NCBI GenBank assembly: GCA_963732635.1
Contig: CAVTAL010000007.1
Span: 124,001-188,000 of the forward strand
Length of the DNA: 64,000 nt
Source: JAKFWF01 sp963732635
GTDB taxonomy: Bacteria > Pseudomonadota > Alphaproteobacteria > Rhizobiales > Hyphomicrobiaceae
Direction of reading: 5' to 3'
Shown: one piece after another, positions 16,658-25,692 of the stretch
Numbering within the stretch: the stretch's first letter is position 1
Layout of the letters: each line of letters starts with the position of its first letter
The notes under the pieces: model-generated
What the model saw: the letters and a program-made list of their open reading frames with translations, nothing else
Database searches by the model: none
What the model was told of the DNA's origin: nothing
Translations under genes and position numbers: made by a program

Positions 16658-17514
16658 TCGCTCATGTCGCCGAAGCCGGTGAAGCGCGCGGCCGCGTCAT
16701 CGTGCGGACGACCTCGGCGCGGGCGAGCGACATAGCGATCCAGGCAGCGGTGCTGATCGCGCAGGCCTATCGTTCGGAAATCGAGAGCCTCTACATCGAG
16801 GATACGGAACTGATCGCGTCGGCACGCTTCTCGTTCGTGCGCGAGATCAGCCCGACAGGCGCCGTAAGGCCGCTGACGCCCACCGATGTCATTCGCGATC
16901 TGCGCTTCCAGTTCAAGGCGCAGCAGCGGCGGCTTCTGGCGCTGGCCGCAGCCGTTGCCGTGCCTGTGCACGAACGCTTCGTGCGTGACGAACCATTGCG
17001 CGCCCTGGCGATTACGTGCGCCGATTGCGGGCCATGGAACGTCGTGGTGCTGGCCGAGCCATTCGGCTCGGGATCGGCCGGCGATATCGCCTTGCTGCTC
17101 GATAGCGTCGAGGACGCGACGGGGCTTGTCGTCGTCGGACCACGTGCACGACGGACCAGCGGCCCAGTGCTTATGATGCTTGAGGATATCGATGCGCTGG
17201 CGGGCATGCTGCGGGCCGGCGATCGGCTGGTTGAAGGCGGCACGACGCCGCTGATCCTGGCGATCGTTTCGGCCGATCCGGAGACAGCGAATTGGATCGA
17301 GGCGCAGACCCGGTTGATGCTGGCCGACCGCAATGACCTGCATCTGGTGCACCTGCCGCTCGCGCATGCCGAGCCGGCGCTGGCGGCTGAAGCCATTCGA
17401 CGGTTGTCGCCGGGTTTCGTCATCGCGCGCTTCGGCGGCCTCGTGGTGCCGGCAAGCGATGATCTCGGGCCCTTGGCTGCCGCCTTGGAATGCCCGCTGC
17501 TGCTGAGCCGCTGA
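16654..17514 (+). CDS. Protein of unknown function, translationally coupled to the Lon-like protease
   Basis: A 286-residue protein I cannot assign. It overlaps the protease gene by 4 bases. It has an alternating alpha/beta hydrophobic pattern with no signal peptide or membrane helix. The first half resembles two nucleotide-binding-like strands (GRVIVRTTSARASDIAIQAA and later VVVGPRARRTSGPVLM), loosely recalling universal-stress-protein folds. That is only an impression. A perfect 9-pair inverted repeat with a 1-base spacer (17510-17528) covers the stop codon. Coupling makes it a candidate regulator, adaptor or substrate of the protease. Confidence 0.75.
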   Translation: MIAHVAEAGEARGRVIVRTTSARASDIAIQAAVLIAQAYRSEIESLYIEDTELIASARFSFVREISPTGAVRPLTPTDVIRDLRFQFKAQQRRLLALAAAVAVPVHERFVRDEPLRALAITCADCGPWNVVVLAEPFGSGSAGDIALLLDSVEDATGLVVVGPRARRTSGPVLMMLEDIDALAGMLRAGDRLVEGGTTPLILAIVSADPETANWIEAQTRLMLADRNDLHLVHLPLAHAEPALAAEAIRRLSPGFVIARFGGLVVPASDDLGPLAAALECPLLLSR

Positions 17515-17655
17515 GATCTGATCTCAGCCGAGGTCACGTTTCATTCACGAAACCGTCAGCTAAGAAACACGCGGTGGTCCTTTTGCTGGCCACATCGCGT
17601 GACCACATCCGTTGATCTGGGAGGCGGGGATAACTCAACGGGGAAAACACATCCC

Positions 17656-19074
17656 ATGCCCAGAACAATTGCACTTGTTTGCATTTCGTCCATGTTCGCG
17701 ACGCTGGTCAACGCGTCTGCGATATGCGCACAGCCGGCAGGCACCGCGAGCACGATAGCTCAGAAGAACGAAGCGTTTATAACGTTGACTGAAAGTCGCG
17801 GCGCCGTCGACAACCCCGAGCGTGGGTTCTCCGTGCCGGTTGGCTTGCATGGACGTTCATTGGCGCGGATCCGCGACGAGCGTGGCGCAACGCTTGTGCG
17901 CATCGATGGTCGGCTTGACGCCTGGCGCGATCAGGACTTGCCGTCATCGCTGCTTGATAGCGTCGATGCGCGGCTGGCGGAGGCGCGTGGCGCTGGCCTC
18001 AAGGTGATCCTGCGCTTCATGTACAACGAGGGGCCCTATCCGAACTCCGAGCCCGATGCCAGCCTCGACTGGATCAAGCGGCACATCGCGCAATTGAAGC
18101 CCCATCTGCGCCAGCATGCCGACGTCATCGCGTGGATGGAAGCGGGCTTCATCGGCGCCTGGGGCGAGTGGCACACTTCCACCCATGGACTCGACCGCGA
18201 CGTGACGGCGAAGCGAGCGGTGCTCGATGCCCTGCTCGACGCACTGCCGCCGTCTCGCAGTATTCTGCTTCGCTATCCAGTTGACCTCGCGACACTCGCC
18301 GGCCAGGGCAAGACGAGCCGCATCGGCCATCACAACGACTGTTTCCTGGCGTCCGACAGCGACAGCGGCACCTACGAACGCGGAGAACGCTCGACAACGC
18401 AGGAGAAGGCGATGGTCGCGGCCATCGGTCAGCATGCGCCAATCGGTGGCGAGACATGTAATGTCAATCGACCGCGTTCAGACTGCGCAACGGCGCTGGC
18501 CGAACTGGAACAGCTTGGCTTCAGCGAGTTGAACCTCGGCTATCATCCGGGTGTGCTTGATAGCTGGCGAAGTGGCGGCTGCTTTGACACCATTCGGTCG
18601 CGGTTCGGCTATCGCTTGTGGGTCGAACAGGTCAGCGTGCCGCGAGCAGTCACCGCCGGGCGATATGCGCACATCAACATCAAGGTGCGGAACTCGGGCT
18701 TTGCTGCTCCTTTGACCCAGCGGCCGCTCTTTCTGGTGCTCGATGGGCCTGCGCGCCGCACATTCAAGCTGCCGATCGACGTCCGCCAGTGGGCACCGGG
18801 CAAACAGCATACGATCGATCTAGCGGCGCAGGTACCGGCCGATTTGCCGGCGGGCAGTTACACGGTGGCGCTATGGTTGCCGGACGATGCGCCCACTCTG
18901 CGCAAAGATTCACGCTACGCTATCCGCATGGCCAACGACGGTGTGTGGGATAGTGAGACTGGTCTCAACCGGCTGGTTGGTGGCATCGTCGTGAAGGCAC
19001 CGCCTCGCCCGCCCGCAATCGCCACGAAACCACTTGCCGAGCCGCCGATGGGACTCGGCGTGAAGCCGCGCTAG
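17656..19074 (+). CDS. Secreted protein with DUF4874/DUF4832-type domains
   Basis: About 472 residues. The ATG at 17656 gives a signal peptide of roughly 25 residues ending ICA-QPAG; a GTG at 17599 would add a non-signal extension and is disfavoured. The block NPERGFSVPVG is the start signature of the DUF4874 TIM-barrel-like domain. WMEAGFIGAWGEWHTS and the later GGETCNVNRPRSDC, ELGFSELN and YHPGVLDSW blocks match DUF4832, and a C-terminal beta-sandwich follows. Glycoside-hydrolase-like function is often suspected because of the acidic residues in GAWGEWH, but no activity is assured. It stands alone and ends beside a large palindrome. Confidence 0.75.
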   Translation: MPRTIALVCISSMFATLVNASAICAQPAGTASTIAQKNEAFITLTESRGAVDNPERGFSVPVGLHGRSLARIRDERGATLVRIDGRLDAWRDQDLPSSLLDSVDARLAEARGAGLKVILRFMYNEGPYPNSEPDASLDWIKRHIAQLKPHLRQHADVIAWMEAGFIGAWGEWHTSTHGLDRDVTAKRAVLDALLDALPPSRSILLRYPVDLATLAGQGKTSRIGHHNDCFLASDSDSGTYERGERSTTQEKAMVAAIGQHAPIGGETCNVNRPRSDCATALAELEQLGFSELNLGYHPGVLDSWRSGGCFDTIRSRFGYRLWVEQVSVPRAVTAGRYAHINIKVRNSGFAAPLTQRPLFLVLDGPARRTFKLPIDVRQWAPGKQHTIDLAAQVPADLPAGSYTVALWLPDDAPTLRKDSRYAIRMANDGVWDSETGLNRLVGGIVVKAPPRPPAIATKPLAEPPMGLGVKPR

Positions 19075-19082
19075 TTTTAGCG

Positions 19083-19176
19083 CTAGCCCGACCTTCTCAT
19101 AGGGTCGCGGGCGGCAGGGAGGCAAATACGTATTTGCCAGAGTGCCGCCCGCGACCCTATGAGAAGGTCGGGCTAG
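19083..19176. repeat. 94-base near-perfect palindrome between convergent genes
   Basis: A 34-base arm beginning CTAGCCCGACC pairs perfectly with the arm ending GGTCGGGCTAG. After a 4-base mismatch, an 18-base perfect palindrome GGCAAATACGTATTTGCC forms the centre. It lies between the convergent DUF4832 and dctM genes and provides the dctM stop codon (19173-19175). It may act as a bidirectional terminator. Its CTAG ends resemble those of the elements at 12603 and 12695. Confidence 0.85.
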
Positions 19177-20462
19177 ACGCTGCCCAGGATCAGCCTGGGC
19201 AGCCACAGCACCAGTTCGGGGAAGATGGTGATCAGAAGCAGTACGATGAGGCCCATGTAGAGGAACGGCATGACCTCGCGGATTTCATCCTCGAGTTTCA
19301 CCTCGGCGAAGTTGGCGCAGATGTAGAGCAGAATGCCGACCGGTGGGGTCAGTAGGCCGAGCATCAGGTTGAACACCATCACCAGGCCGAAGTGGGTGAG
19401 GTCAATGCCGACCGCCTGCACCACTGGCACCAGCACCGGTACCAGGATCAGCAGTGCCGCAATCGCCTCCATGAAGCAGCCGACAATCAGTAACAGCACG
19501 TTGATCGCCATCAGGATCGCAAGCGGATTGGTTGAGATCGACGAGATCCAGTCGGCGGTGGCGCGCGGCAGGCCGCTGATCGCCATCAGGTAGCCGAATC
19601 CCGATGCCATGGCGATGATGAACATGACGAGCGCGGAATCGAGCGCAGTCTGTTTCAGGATCGGGAAAATGTCCGATAGTTTCAGTTCGCGATATATGAT
19701 GATGCCGACGAGCAACGCATAGAGCACCGCGACGGCTGCACTTTCAGTGACTGTCACGATGCCGGCGGTGACACCGGCGAGAATTATCACCGGCGTGAGA
19801 ATCGCCGGAATGGCCGGCACGAAGCGCTTCGGAATCTCGCTCCACGGCACCGTCTCGAACACCGGGAAATTTCGCCGCACAGATATGATATAGGCCATCA
19901 GCATCAGTGATCCACCGAGCATCAGGCCCGGTATGACGCCGCCGAGGAAGAGGGCCGCAATCGACACGCCCTTGCCGACGGCCAGCGCGTAGATCACCAT
20001 CGGGATCGAAGGCGGGATGATCGGCCCGCAAACCGAGGCCGCCGCCATCAGCGCGCCGGCGAATGGTCCGCCGTAGCCTTGCTTCTTCATCGCCGGGATC
20101 AGCACTTTGCCAAGCGCAGACGCATCGGCCACTGCCGAACCGGAGATGCCGGAAAAGATCATTGTCGCCAGTACGGTGGTCTGGGCAAGGCCGCCACGGA
20201 AGCGACCGACGGCGGAATTGGCGAAGTTGATGATGCGCTCGGTGATGCCGCCGTAATTCATCAGATTGCCGGCCAGAATGAAGAACGGAATCGCCAGCAG
20301 TGCGTAGGAATCCGCGCCAACCAGCGCGCGCTGCGCCAGCAGCGAATAGGGCATGCCGCCATGCACGAAGATCGCAGCCAAGGTGGCGAGGCCCATCGCA
20401 AAGGCAATCGGAACGCCGACTAGGATCAAGGCGATGAAGCTCGCCATCATTACCGTGCTCAT
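19173..20462 (-). CDS. dctM: TRAP transporter large permease (DctM)
   Basis: A large integral membrane subunit of about 429 residues with some 12 hydrophobic helices (for example VGVPIAFAMGLATLAAIFV and GLLTPPVGILLYICANFAEV). The FSGISGSAVADASALG and GPIIPPSIPMVIYA blocks are DctM hallmarks. It forms the sodium-coupled channel that works with DctQ and DctP. The ATG at 20462 has GAGG about 8 bases upstream and starts the canonical MSTVMMASFIAL; the frame before it is an unused extension. It starts 10 bases after dctQ. Its stop codon lies in a large palindrome. Confidence 0.92.
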   Translation of the reverse strand: MSTVMMASFIALILVGVPIAFAMGLATLAAIFVHGGMPYSLLAQRALVGADSYALLAIPFFILAGNLMNYGGITERIINFANSAVGRFRGGLAQTTVLATMIFSGISGSAVADASALGKVLIPAMKKQGYGGPFAGALMAAASVCGPIIPPSIPMVIYALAVGKGVSIAALFLGGVIPGLMLGGSLMLMAYIISVRRNFPVFETVPWSEIPKRFVPAIPAILTPVIILAGVTAGIVTVTESAAVAVLYALLVGIIIYRELKLSDIFPILKQTALDSALVMFIIAMASGFGYLMAISGLPRATADWISSISTNPLAILMAINVLLLIVGCFMEAIAALLILVPVLVPVVQAVGIDLTHFGLVMVFNLMLGLLTPPVGILLYICANFAEVKLEDEIREVMPFLYMGLIVLLLITIFPELVLWLPRLILGSV

Positions 20463-20472
20463 GGCGTCTGCC

Positions 20473-20973
20473 TCACAATATGGTGGTGGAGTGGCCAGGG
20501 CCGCGCTTGGACGGGTCGACCAGACGTTCAATGAAGAACAGCATCATCAGGGCGGCCGAGACGGGGGCCGCGAAATAGAAGCTCGCCGGCGAGATGTCGA
20601 GGGCGCCAAAGCGCTGTGGCAGCGTGTCGAGCGACAGCTTCAGGCCGTAGATGAACAGCACAACTATGAACAGCAGCACGCCGATTTCGATAAGCCAGAC
20701 CATCGCTGACTTCAGCGTCTCCGGCATCATGTCAAGGAACATGTCGATGGTGATGTGGCTCTTCTCGCGGTAGAGCACAGCCGCGCCGAGGAACGTAACC
20801 CAGACGAACAGGATGCGACTGATCTGCTCGGTCCACGACAACGGATCGTTGATGACGTAGCGCCACCAGACCGCCGCGAGCGTAATGAGGACGATGGCGC
20901 CGATCAGCAGGCCAAGCAGATTTCCGACCGCGCGCGTGATGGCGTCGCAGACCGCAGACAGTGTCTTGGTCAT
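20473..20973 (-). CDS. dctQ: TRAP transporter small permease (DctQ)
   Basis: A 166-residue protein with four membrane helices. The blocks VWWRYVINDPLSWTEQISRI and GAAVLYREKSHITIDMF are diagnostic of DctQ. It bridges DctM in the inner membrane. It sits between dctP and dctM on the same strand, preceded by an intercistronic hairpin. Confidence 0.92.
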   Translation of the reverse strand: MTKTLSAVCDAITRAVGNLLGLLIGAIVLITLAAVWWRYVINDPLSWTEQISRILFVWVTFLGAAVLYREKSHITIDMFLDMMPETLKSAMVWLIEIGVLLFIVVLFIYGLKLSLDTLPQRFGALDISPASFYFAAPVSAALMMLFFIERLVDPSKRGPGHSTTIL

Positions 20974-21000
20974 GAGGGAATTCCAATTCTGATAGCAATA

Positions 21001-21027
21001 GAGCGGCGCCAGAACCGGGCGCCGCTC
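21001..21027 (-). other. Intercistronic hairpin between dctP and dctQ
   Basis: A perfect 10-pair stem, GAGCGGCGCC (21001-21010) and GGCGCCGCTC (21018-21027), with a 7-base loop. It lies after the dctP stop with no full T-tract. Such hairpins usually protect or partly terminate the message so that the binding protein is made in excess over the permeases. Confidence 0.7.
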
Positions 21028-21043
21028 GAATATACAAGTCCGA

Positions 21044-22039
21044 TCAGTTGATCGCGCGGGCGCGATCGGCCCACTTCGCTCCGGCCGGGAACTCCTTGAC
21101 GATGTCCTTCACTGAAGCGGTGAAGGCGGCCTTGTCGACCTCGGTGATGATGATCTTCTTGGCTGCGACCTTGTCGCGGATGGCCTTGTCGTCGGCCAGC
21201 ACCTTCGGCCGCATCTCCGCCTCCATGTCGCGACCGGCCTGCTCGACCGCCTTCTTGTGGTCGGCACTGAGTTTCTGGAAAGCGGCGTCCGCCATCAAGA
21301 TGCAGTTGTCCTGGATCATGTGTTCGGTAACCGACATGTGGGTGTTGACGTCGAAGATACCGGAGTTGAACGTCAGGGCGATCGGGTTCTCCTGGCCGTC
21401 GATCAGCTTCGACTTCAATGCCTGGAACACCTCCGGGAACGGCAGCGGCGTCGGCGATGACCCGAACAGTTCGAAGGTGCGCTTCCACAGCGCCGTCTCC
21501 GGCACGCGGATTTTCAGGCCCTTCATGTCGGCTGGCGTCTTCACCACCTTGTTGCAGGACAACATACGCGGCATGCGCGGGATCGAGGCGAACGTGCGCA
21601 GCTTCGACGTCGCCGCCATGTCGTTGCCGTAGTCGGCACGGATTGCCTCCCACACCCGATCCTTGTGCGGGACATCCTTGAACACGTAGGGGTGCGTCCA
21701 AATCTCGGCCGGCTTGTACCAGCCAGCAACGAGACCCTGGCCTGGACTTGCGATATGAACCGAGCCTTGCAGCAGGCCTTCGACATGCTCGCGCTCACCG
21801 CCGAGCGAGCCGGCATGGTGCGTCGCGGTCTTGATCTGGCCCTTGGTGAGTTCGTCGAGCCGCTTGCAGAAGAAGTCGAGCGACTGCGCGATGAAATCGG
21901 TTGGCGGGGTTGCCGAGGCGCCAATCCAACTGATCGCCTGCGCTCGCAATACGGCGGGCGCTGCAACGAGGCCCGCAGTCGCGGCGGCAACTCCAGCCGT
22001 GAACTGCCGGCGGCTCAACTTGATGTTCTTGCCCGTCAT
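21044..22039 (-). CDS. dctP: TRAP transporter solute-binding protein (DctP)
   Basis: 331 residues with a twin-arginine-type leader (SRRQFTAGVAAATAGLVAAP), so export by Tat is likely. The mature part has the DctP-family block GLKIRVPETALWKRTFELFGSSPTPLPFPEVFQALKSKLIDGQEN (written here by its key words RVPE, PLPFPE, DGQENP). It captures a carboxylate substrate in the periplasm for DctQM; the substrate is unknown. GGGAG lies about 8 bases before the ATG. Probable order of transcription is dctP-dctQ-dctM. Confidence 0.92.
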   Translation of the reverse strand: MTGKNIKLSRRQFTAGVAAATAGLVAAPAVLRAQAISWIGASATPPTDFIAQSLDFFCKRLDELTKGQIKTATHHAGSLGGEREHVEGLLQGSVHIASPGQGLVAGWYKPAEIWTHPYVFKDVPHKDRVWEAIRADYGNDMAATSKLRTFASIPRMPRMLSCNKVVKTPADMKGLKIRVPETALWKRTFELFGSSPTPLPFPEVFQALKSKLIDGQENPIALTFNSGIFDVNTHMSVTEHMIQDNCILMADAAFQKLSADHKKAVEQAGRDMEAEMRPKVLADDKAIRDKVAAKKIIITEVDKAAFTASVKDIVKEFPAGAKWADRARAIN

Positions 22040-22162
22040 GGTCTCACTCCCTGTGGTTTCCCAGTTATCTGGGCCAAGTTCATCCGGGCATCGCGCCCAG
22101 GCGTCTCTTTGCGGCCTCGGTTCATTTGTGACCTGCCAAAACGCGAATTACCAGCCCCGTTT

Positions 22163-22176
22163 GTATGCAGTATGCA
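22163..22176. promoter_or_regulatory. Tandem GTATGCA repeat upstream of dctP
   Basis: Two adjacent GTATGCA copies (22163-22169 and 22170-22176), about 125 bases before the dctP start in the 154-base gap between the dehydrogenase and dctP. TRAP operons are often controlled by GntR-type repressors that recognise short GTAT-like sites, so this may be an operator. The evidence is slight. Confidence 0.3.
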
Positions 22177-22193
22177 CGGAGCTGCCAGTCACG

Positions 22194-23255
22194 CTATCCA
22201 GGCAACAGCATGCCCTTGCCCATCTGCTGCTTGTCGAACTTGGCGTAGGCCGTTGCCGCGTCGGACAGTTTCCATTTGTCGGTAATGATGCGATCGACGG
22301 CGACGCCGTTGTCGGCGATGAACCGCGTGCACTCATCCTGGATGTTGGTCGAGAACGTCCATGAGCCAATCACGGTTGCCTGCCGACGTAGCATGTCGGC
22401 CGAAACGTCGATCGTCACCGTGCCGCCTTCGCCGACGTAGCAGGCGGTGCCCCAGGTTCGCAAAGACCGGATGGCGGCAAGTCGGGCATCCGACGACGAC
22501 GAGCATTCGAGCGTGTAGTGCGCGCCCTTGCCGCCGGTCAGCTTGCGGATTTCCTCGACCGTGTCGGACTTGGCGGCGTTGATGGTGTGATCGGCGCCGG
22601 CGTCGCGGGCGAGCTTCAACCGTTCGTCCGAGATGTCGACGGCGATGACATGCATGCCCATTGCCTTGGCCAGCATGGTGCCCGAGGTGCCCACCGGACC
22701 CTGGCCAAACACGACGAGCGACTTGCCGCCGCTCATGTTCATGCGCTTGAGCGCGCCATAAGCGGTGCCGGTGCCGCACGAGATCGCGGCGCCGGCCTCG
22801 AATGAAATTTCGGCGGGAAGTGGCACCAGCGTGAACGCCGGCACCTTGATGTATGGCGCATGGGCGCCGTCGGCGGTGATGCCATAGACCTTCATCGGTC
22901 CGACCTTGCACAGCTGGCTCCAGCCGGCGCGACAATCGGGGCAGGTTTCGCAACCGGCATAGTGATGCACCATGAAGCGGCCGCCATCGGGCGCGTGATG
23001 TTTCGGCACGCCAGGGCCGCGGGCGACCACCACGCCGCACGGTTCGTGGCCGCCGATCACTGGCTTGCCCGAGCCGCCGAGGCCGAGCTTGGCGGCCAAT
23101 TCCGGTCCGCCGCCCGGCGAGCGGTAGATGTGCAGGTCCGAGCCGCACATGCCCGACGCCTTGATCTGAAGGATAACCTCGCCCTCACCCGGCGTCGGAT
23201 CGTCGAAGTCTTCGATTGCGACCTGCCGGTTGCCGGTGAAGATGATGCCCTTCAT
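22194..23255 (-). CDS. Zinc-dependent medium-chain alcohol dehydrogenase
   Basis: 353 residues. The catalytic zinc site is seen in SGMCGSDLH and GHEPCGVV. The structural zinc site has four cysteines in CETCPDCRAGWSQLC. The NAD(P)-binding motif is around VFGQGPVGTSGTM. It oxidises an alcohol or sugar alcohol, with the substrate unknown. The ATG at 23255 has GGGGAC 5 bases upstream. It is transcribed towards dctPQM and may share a pathway with the imported compound. Confidence 0.88.
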   Translation of the reverse strand: MKGIIFTGNRQVAIEDFDDPTPGEGEVILQIKASGMCGSDLHIYRSPGGGPELAAKLGLGGSGKPVIGGHEPCGVVVARGPGVPKHHAPDGGRFMVHHYAGCETCPDCRAGWSQLCKVGPMKVYGITADGAHAPYIKVPAFTLVPLPAEISFEAGAAISCGTGTAYGALKRMNMSGGKSLVVFGQGPVGTSGTMLAKAMGMHVIAVDISDERLKLARDAGADHTINAAKSDTVEEIRKLTGGKGAHYTLECSSSSDARLAAIRSLRTWGTACYVGEGGTVTIDVSADMLRRQATVIGSWTFSTNIQDECTRFIADNGVAVDRIITDKWKLSDAATAYAKFDKQQMGKGMLLPG

Positions 23256-23355
23256 GTTTCGTCCCCAAATTGCACTGGCTGTTTTTGAAAATGATACAGG
23301 CGGTGGTCCCTTCGACCACCGCCCGGTTTTGCAGTGCTGGAATGCGCGGTGCCGT

Positions 23356-23757
23356 TCATTTCACCTTGAAGCGCTCGTCCGGCGGCACCTGCATCGCGGT
23401 CATGAAAGCATTGCCTTCGGTGGCGAGCCCGATCACCCGCAGCATGTCGTTGTGCTGCTCCTGGGTCATGCCCTTCTGCCGCGCGAAATGAGTGTGCGAG
23501 GTAATGCAGTATTCGCATTTGTTCATGATCGAGACGGTTAGGTAAATCATTTCCTTGACGAGTGGATCGAGCGGCGTGCCGGGCCCCATCACCTTGCGCG
23601 CCTTGTCCCAGGTGGCTTTCAGGTTCTCCGGATCGTTGGCGAAGGCGCGCCAGGCGTTGTTGACGTAGTCCGTGCCCCGCGCCTTGCGGATATCGTCGAA
23701 TACCGCGCGGGCTTCGGGTGTTGCTTCCTCATCGGTCAATAGCTTCACGGTCGCCAT
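23356..23757 (-). CDS. Carboxymuconolactone decarboxylase/AhpD-like protein
   Basis: 133 residues. The AhpD-like redox motif CEYCITSHTHFA (CxxC plus His) lies mid-protein. Such proteins act as alkylhydroperoxidase-type reductants or in small-molecule catabolism. The ATG at 23757 is preceded by AGGAGGA with 7 bases of spacing; the longer frame upstream to 24258 is antisense to the next gene and is rejected. It is on the same strand as the alcohol dehydrogenase, 100 bases upstream of it. Confidence 0.88.
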   Translation of the reverse strand: MATVKLLTDEEATPEARAVFDDIRKARGTDYVNNAWRAFANDPENLKATWDKARKVMGPGTPLDPLVKEMIYLTVSIMNKCEYCITSHTHFARQKGMTQEQHNDMLRVIGLATEGNAFMTAMQVPPDERFKVK

Positions 23758-23894
23758 GGTCTGATCCTCCTGGGCAGGCTTCAATCTCCCATGCAGTTGA
23801 TCACGGCTGCTCCGACTTGTCAGGCCGGTGACAAGCAGCCGGAACCTCGTGCAGACTGGCGCGGTCCGATGTGAAACACAGCAGGTCGATGCCG

Positions 23895-25283
23895 ATGAGT
23901 AACCGCAGCAGCTATGTCCACCCGCCGGCAGGCGGCGCCCAGGACGTGTTCCAGCCGCGCACCAATCCCGTGCCGCTACCGCTGATCGAGCGGGCGCAAG
24001 GCATCTTCCAGTGGGACGAGTTCGGCACCGAATACATCGACGTTTCGTCGGGGCCGGTGGTGAGCAATATCGGTCACGGCAACGCGCATGTGGCCGATGC
24101 CATGGCGAAGCAGGCGCGCACGATGGACTTCGCCTACAGCCGCGTTGCCCGCCACCGACCGAACATCGAACTGACCGCGCGGATCGCGAAGCTCGCGGGG
24201 CCTGGATTCGAGCGCGTTTGCCTGTCGTCCGGCGGCAGCGAGGCGATCGAGATCGCAATCAAATTTCTGCGGGCCTATGCAGTCGCCTTCGGCGAGCCGA
24301 AACGGACGAAGATCGTCACCTGCCTGCCCTCCTATCATGGCGGCACCATCGCGGGGCTCGGCATGTCCGGCGATGAAGCCCTGAAACCGTTTCTCGATGG
24401 CTTCTCGTGGACCGGTGAGCGCGTGCCGGCGCCGCTCAGTTATCGCCCGCCGGCCAATCATACGGCTGAGACCTGGGCGCGGGCCTGCGCAACTGCGCTC
24501 GACGACAAGATCAAGGAGCTTGGTCCGGAGAACGTCCTCGCCTTCATGATTGAACCCGTGGGCGGCCTCGCCACCGGTTGCAATGTGCCGCCGCCGGAAT
24601 ACTTCGGGATGGTGCGCGAGATCTGCACCCGGCACGGCATCAAGCTCGTGTTCGACGAGGTCTTGTGCGGGACCGGGCGCACCGGCAAATTTCTTGCCGC
24701 GCATAATTGGCCGGACGCTCTGCCCGACATCGTCGTCATGGCCAAGGGGTTGGCCTCCGGCTACACGCCGCTCGGTGCCACGTTGCTGCCGGCGAAGATG
24801 GTCGATGCGCTGGCCGAGAAAACCGGTTTCGGCTTTTCGCACACCTATGCCGCCAACCCGATCAGTTGCGCCACTGCCATGGCCGTTCTCGACGAGTACG
24901 AGCGTTTCGATCTGCTGCGCAATGCGCGCGAGACGGGGGCCTATCTCAAGGCCGGCATGCTGAAGCTGGCGGAGAATTCTCGTATCATCGGCGATGTGCG
25001 TGGCATGGGGATGCTGTACGCCGTCGAGGTCGTCGCCGACAAGGCATCCAAGCGGCCGCTGCCAACATCGGAGAACCCGGCCGACGGCATCCGCATACGC
25101 GGCCTGGAGAATGGTTTGCTGATCTATGCGCGTCGCACCGCGGCTGGCCGGAACGGCGACTGGTTCATGCTGTCGCCGCCGCTGACAATTTGTCCGGCAG
25201 AATGCGATGAGCTGTTGCGGCGGCTCGAACGCACCATCCAATCCTATCAAGATCATCTCGCCGTCAGTGGTCTCATCGGATGA
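23895..25283 (+). CDS. Class III (PLP-dependent) aminotransferase
   Basis: About 462 residues of the fold-type I class III family. Signatures are CLSSGGSEAIEIAIKF, the Asp of VFDEVLCGTGRTG and the PLP-binding Lys of VMAKGLASGYTPLGA, then HTYAANPISCATAMAVL. It transfers an amino group between an omega- or alpha-amino donor and an oxo acid; specificity is unknown. Starts at 23871 (GTG), 23889 and 23895 are in frame. GCAGG at 23881-23885 best serves the ATG at 23895. It overlaps the VOC gene by 4 bases, so the two are coupled. Confidence 0.88.
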   Translation: MSNRSSYVHPPAGGAQDVFQPRTNPVPLPLIERAQGIFQWDEFGTEYIDVSSGPVVSNIGHGNAHVADAMAKQARTMDFAYSRVARHRPNIELTARIAKLAGPGFERVCLSSGGSEAIEIAIKFLRAYAVAFGEPKRTKIVTCLPSYHGGTIAGLGMSGDEALKPFLDGFSWTGERVPAPLSYRPPANHTAETWARACATALDDKIKELGPENVLAFMIEPVGGLATGCNVPPPEYFGMVREICTRHGIKLVFDEVLCGTGRTGKFLAAHNWPDALPDIVVMAKGLASGYTPLGATLLPAKMVDALAEKTGFGFSHTYAANPISCATAMAVLDEYERFDLLRNARETGAYLKAGMLKLAENSRIIGDVRGMGMLYAVEVVADKASKRPLPTSENPADGIRIRGLENGLLIYARRTAAGRNGDWFMLSPPLTICPAECDELLRRLERTIQSYQDHLAVSGLIG

Positions 25284-25654
25284 TCGACCACATTTCCATT
25301 CCGGTTGGTGATTTGGCTGCTGCCGCCCGGTACTACGATGCTGTTCTATTGCCACTGGGGCTTAAGCGGATCGTCGAACGCGAGCGCACGATTGGCTTCG
25401 GCGGCAAGTATCCCGAGTTCTGGCTCAACCTGCGCGATGGCCACGTGACCCGCCCCGACAATGGTCACCACGTCTGCTTGCGGGCATCGAGCGAAGCCGC
25501 CGTGAGCGCGTTCTTCGCAGCTGCGATAGCCGCTGGCGGTGCGAGCGGTGGTGACCCCGGCCCGCGCAAGGCTGCCATGACAACCTACTTCGGCGCTTTC
25601 ATCATTGATCCGGATGGTAACAAGATAGAGGCTGTTACCTTCCCGCGATCATGA
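25280..25654 (+). CDS. VOC (glyoxalase/bleomycin-resistance) superfamily protein
   Basis: 124 residues with the paired beta-alpha-beta-beta-beta modules of vicinal oxygen chelate enzymes. It starts IDHISIPVGDL (first metal His) and ends GAFIIDPDGNKIEAV (metal Glu), as in glyoxalase I-like lyases. HHVCLRAS gives the second His. The ATGA overlap with the preceding aminotransferase implies co-translation, and the next aminotransferase begins 38 bases after its stop. Substrate unknown. Confidence 0.85.
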   Translation: MIDHISIPVGDLAAAARYYDAVLLPLGLKRIVERERTIGFGGKYPEFWLNLRDGHVTRPDNGHHVCLRASSEAAVSAFFAAAIAAGGASGGDPGPRKAAMTTYFGAFIIDPDGNKIEAVTFPRS

Positions 25655-25692
25655 CATTCTCACACCCTCGATCGATTTACGGAGCCCATGCC

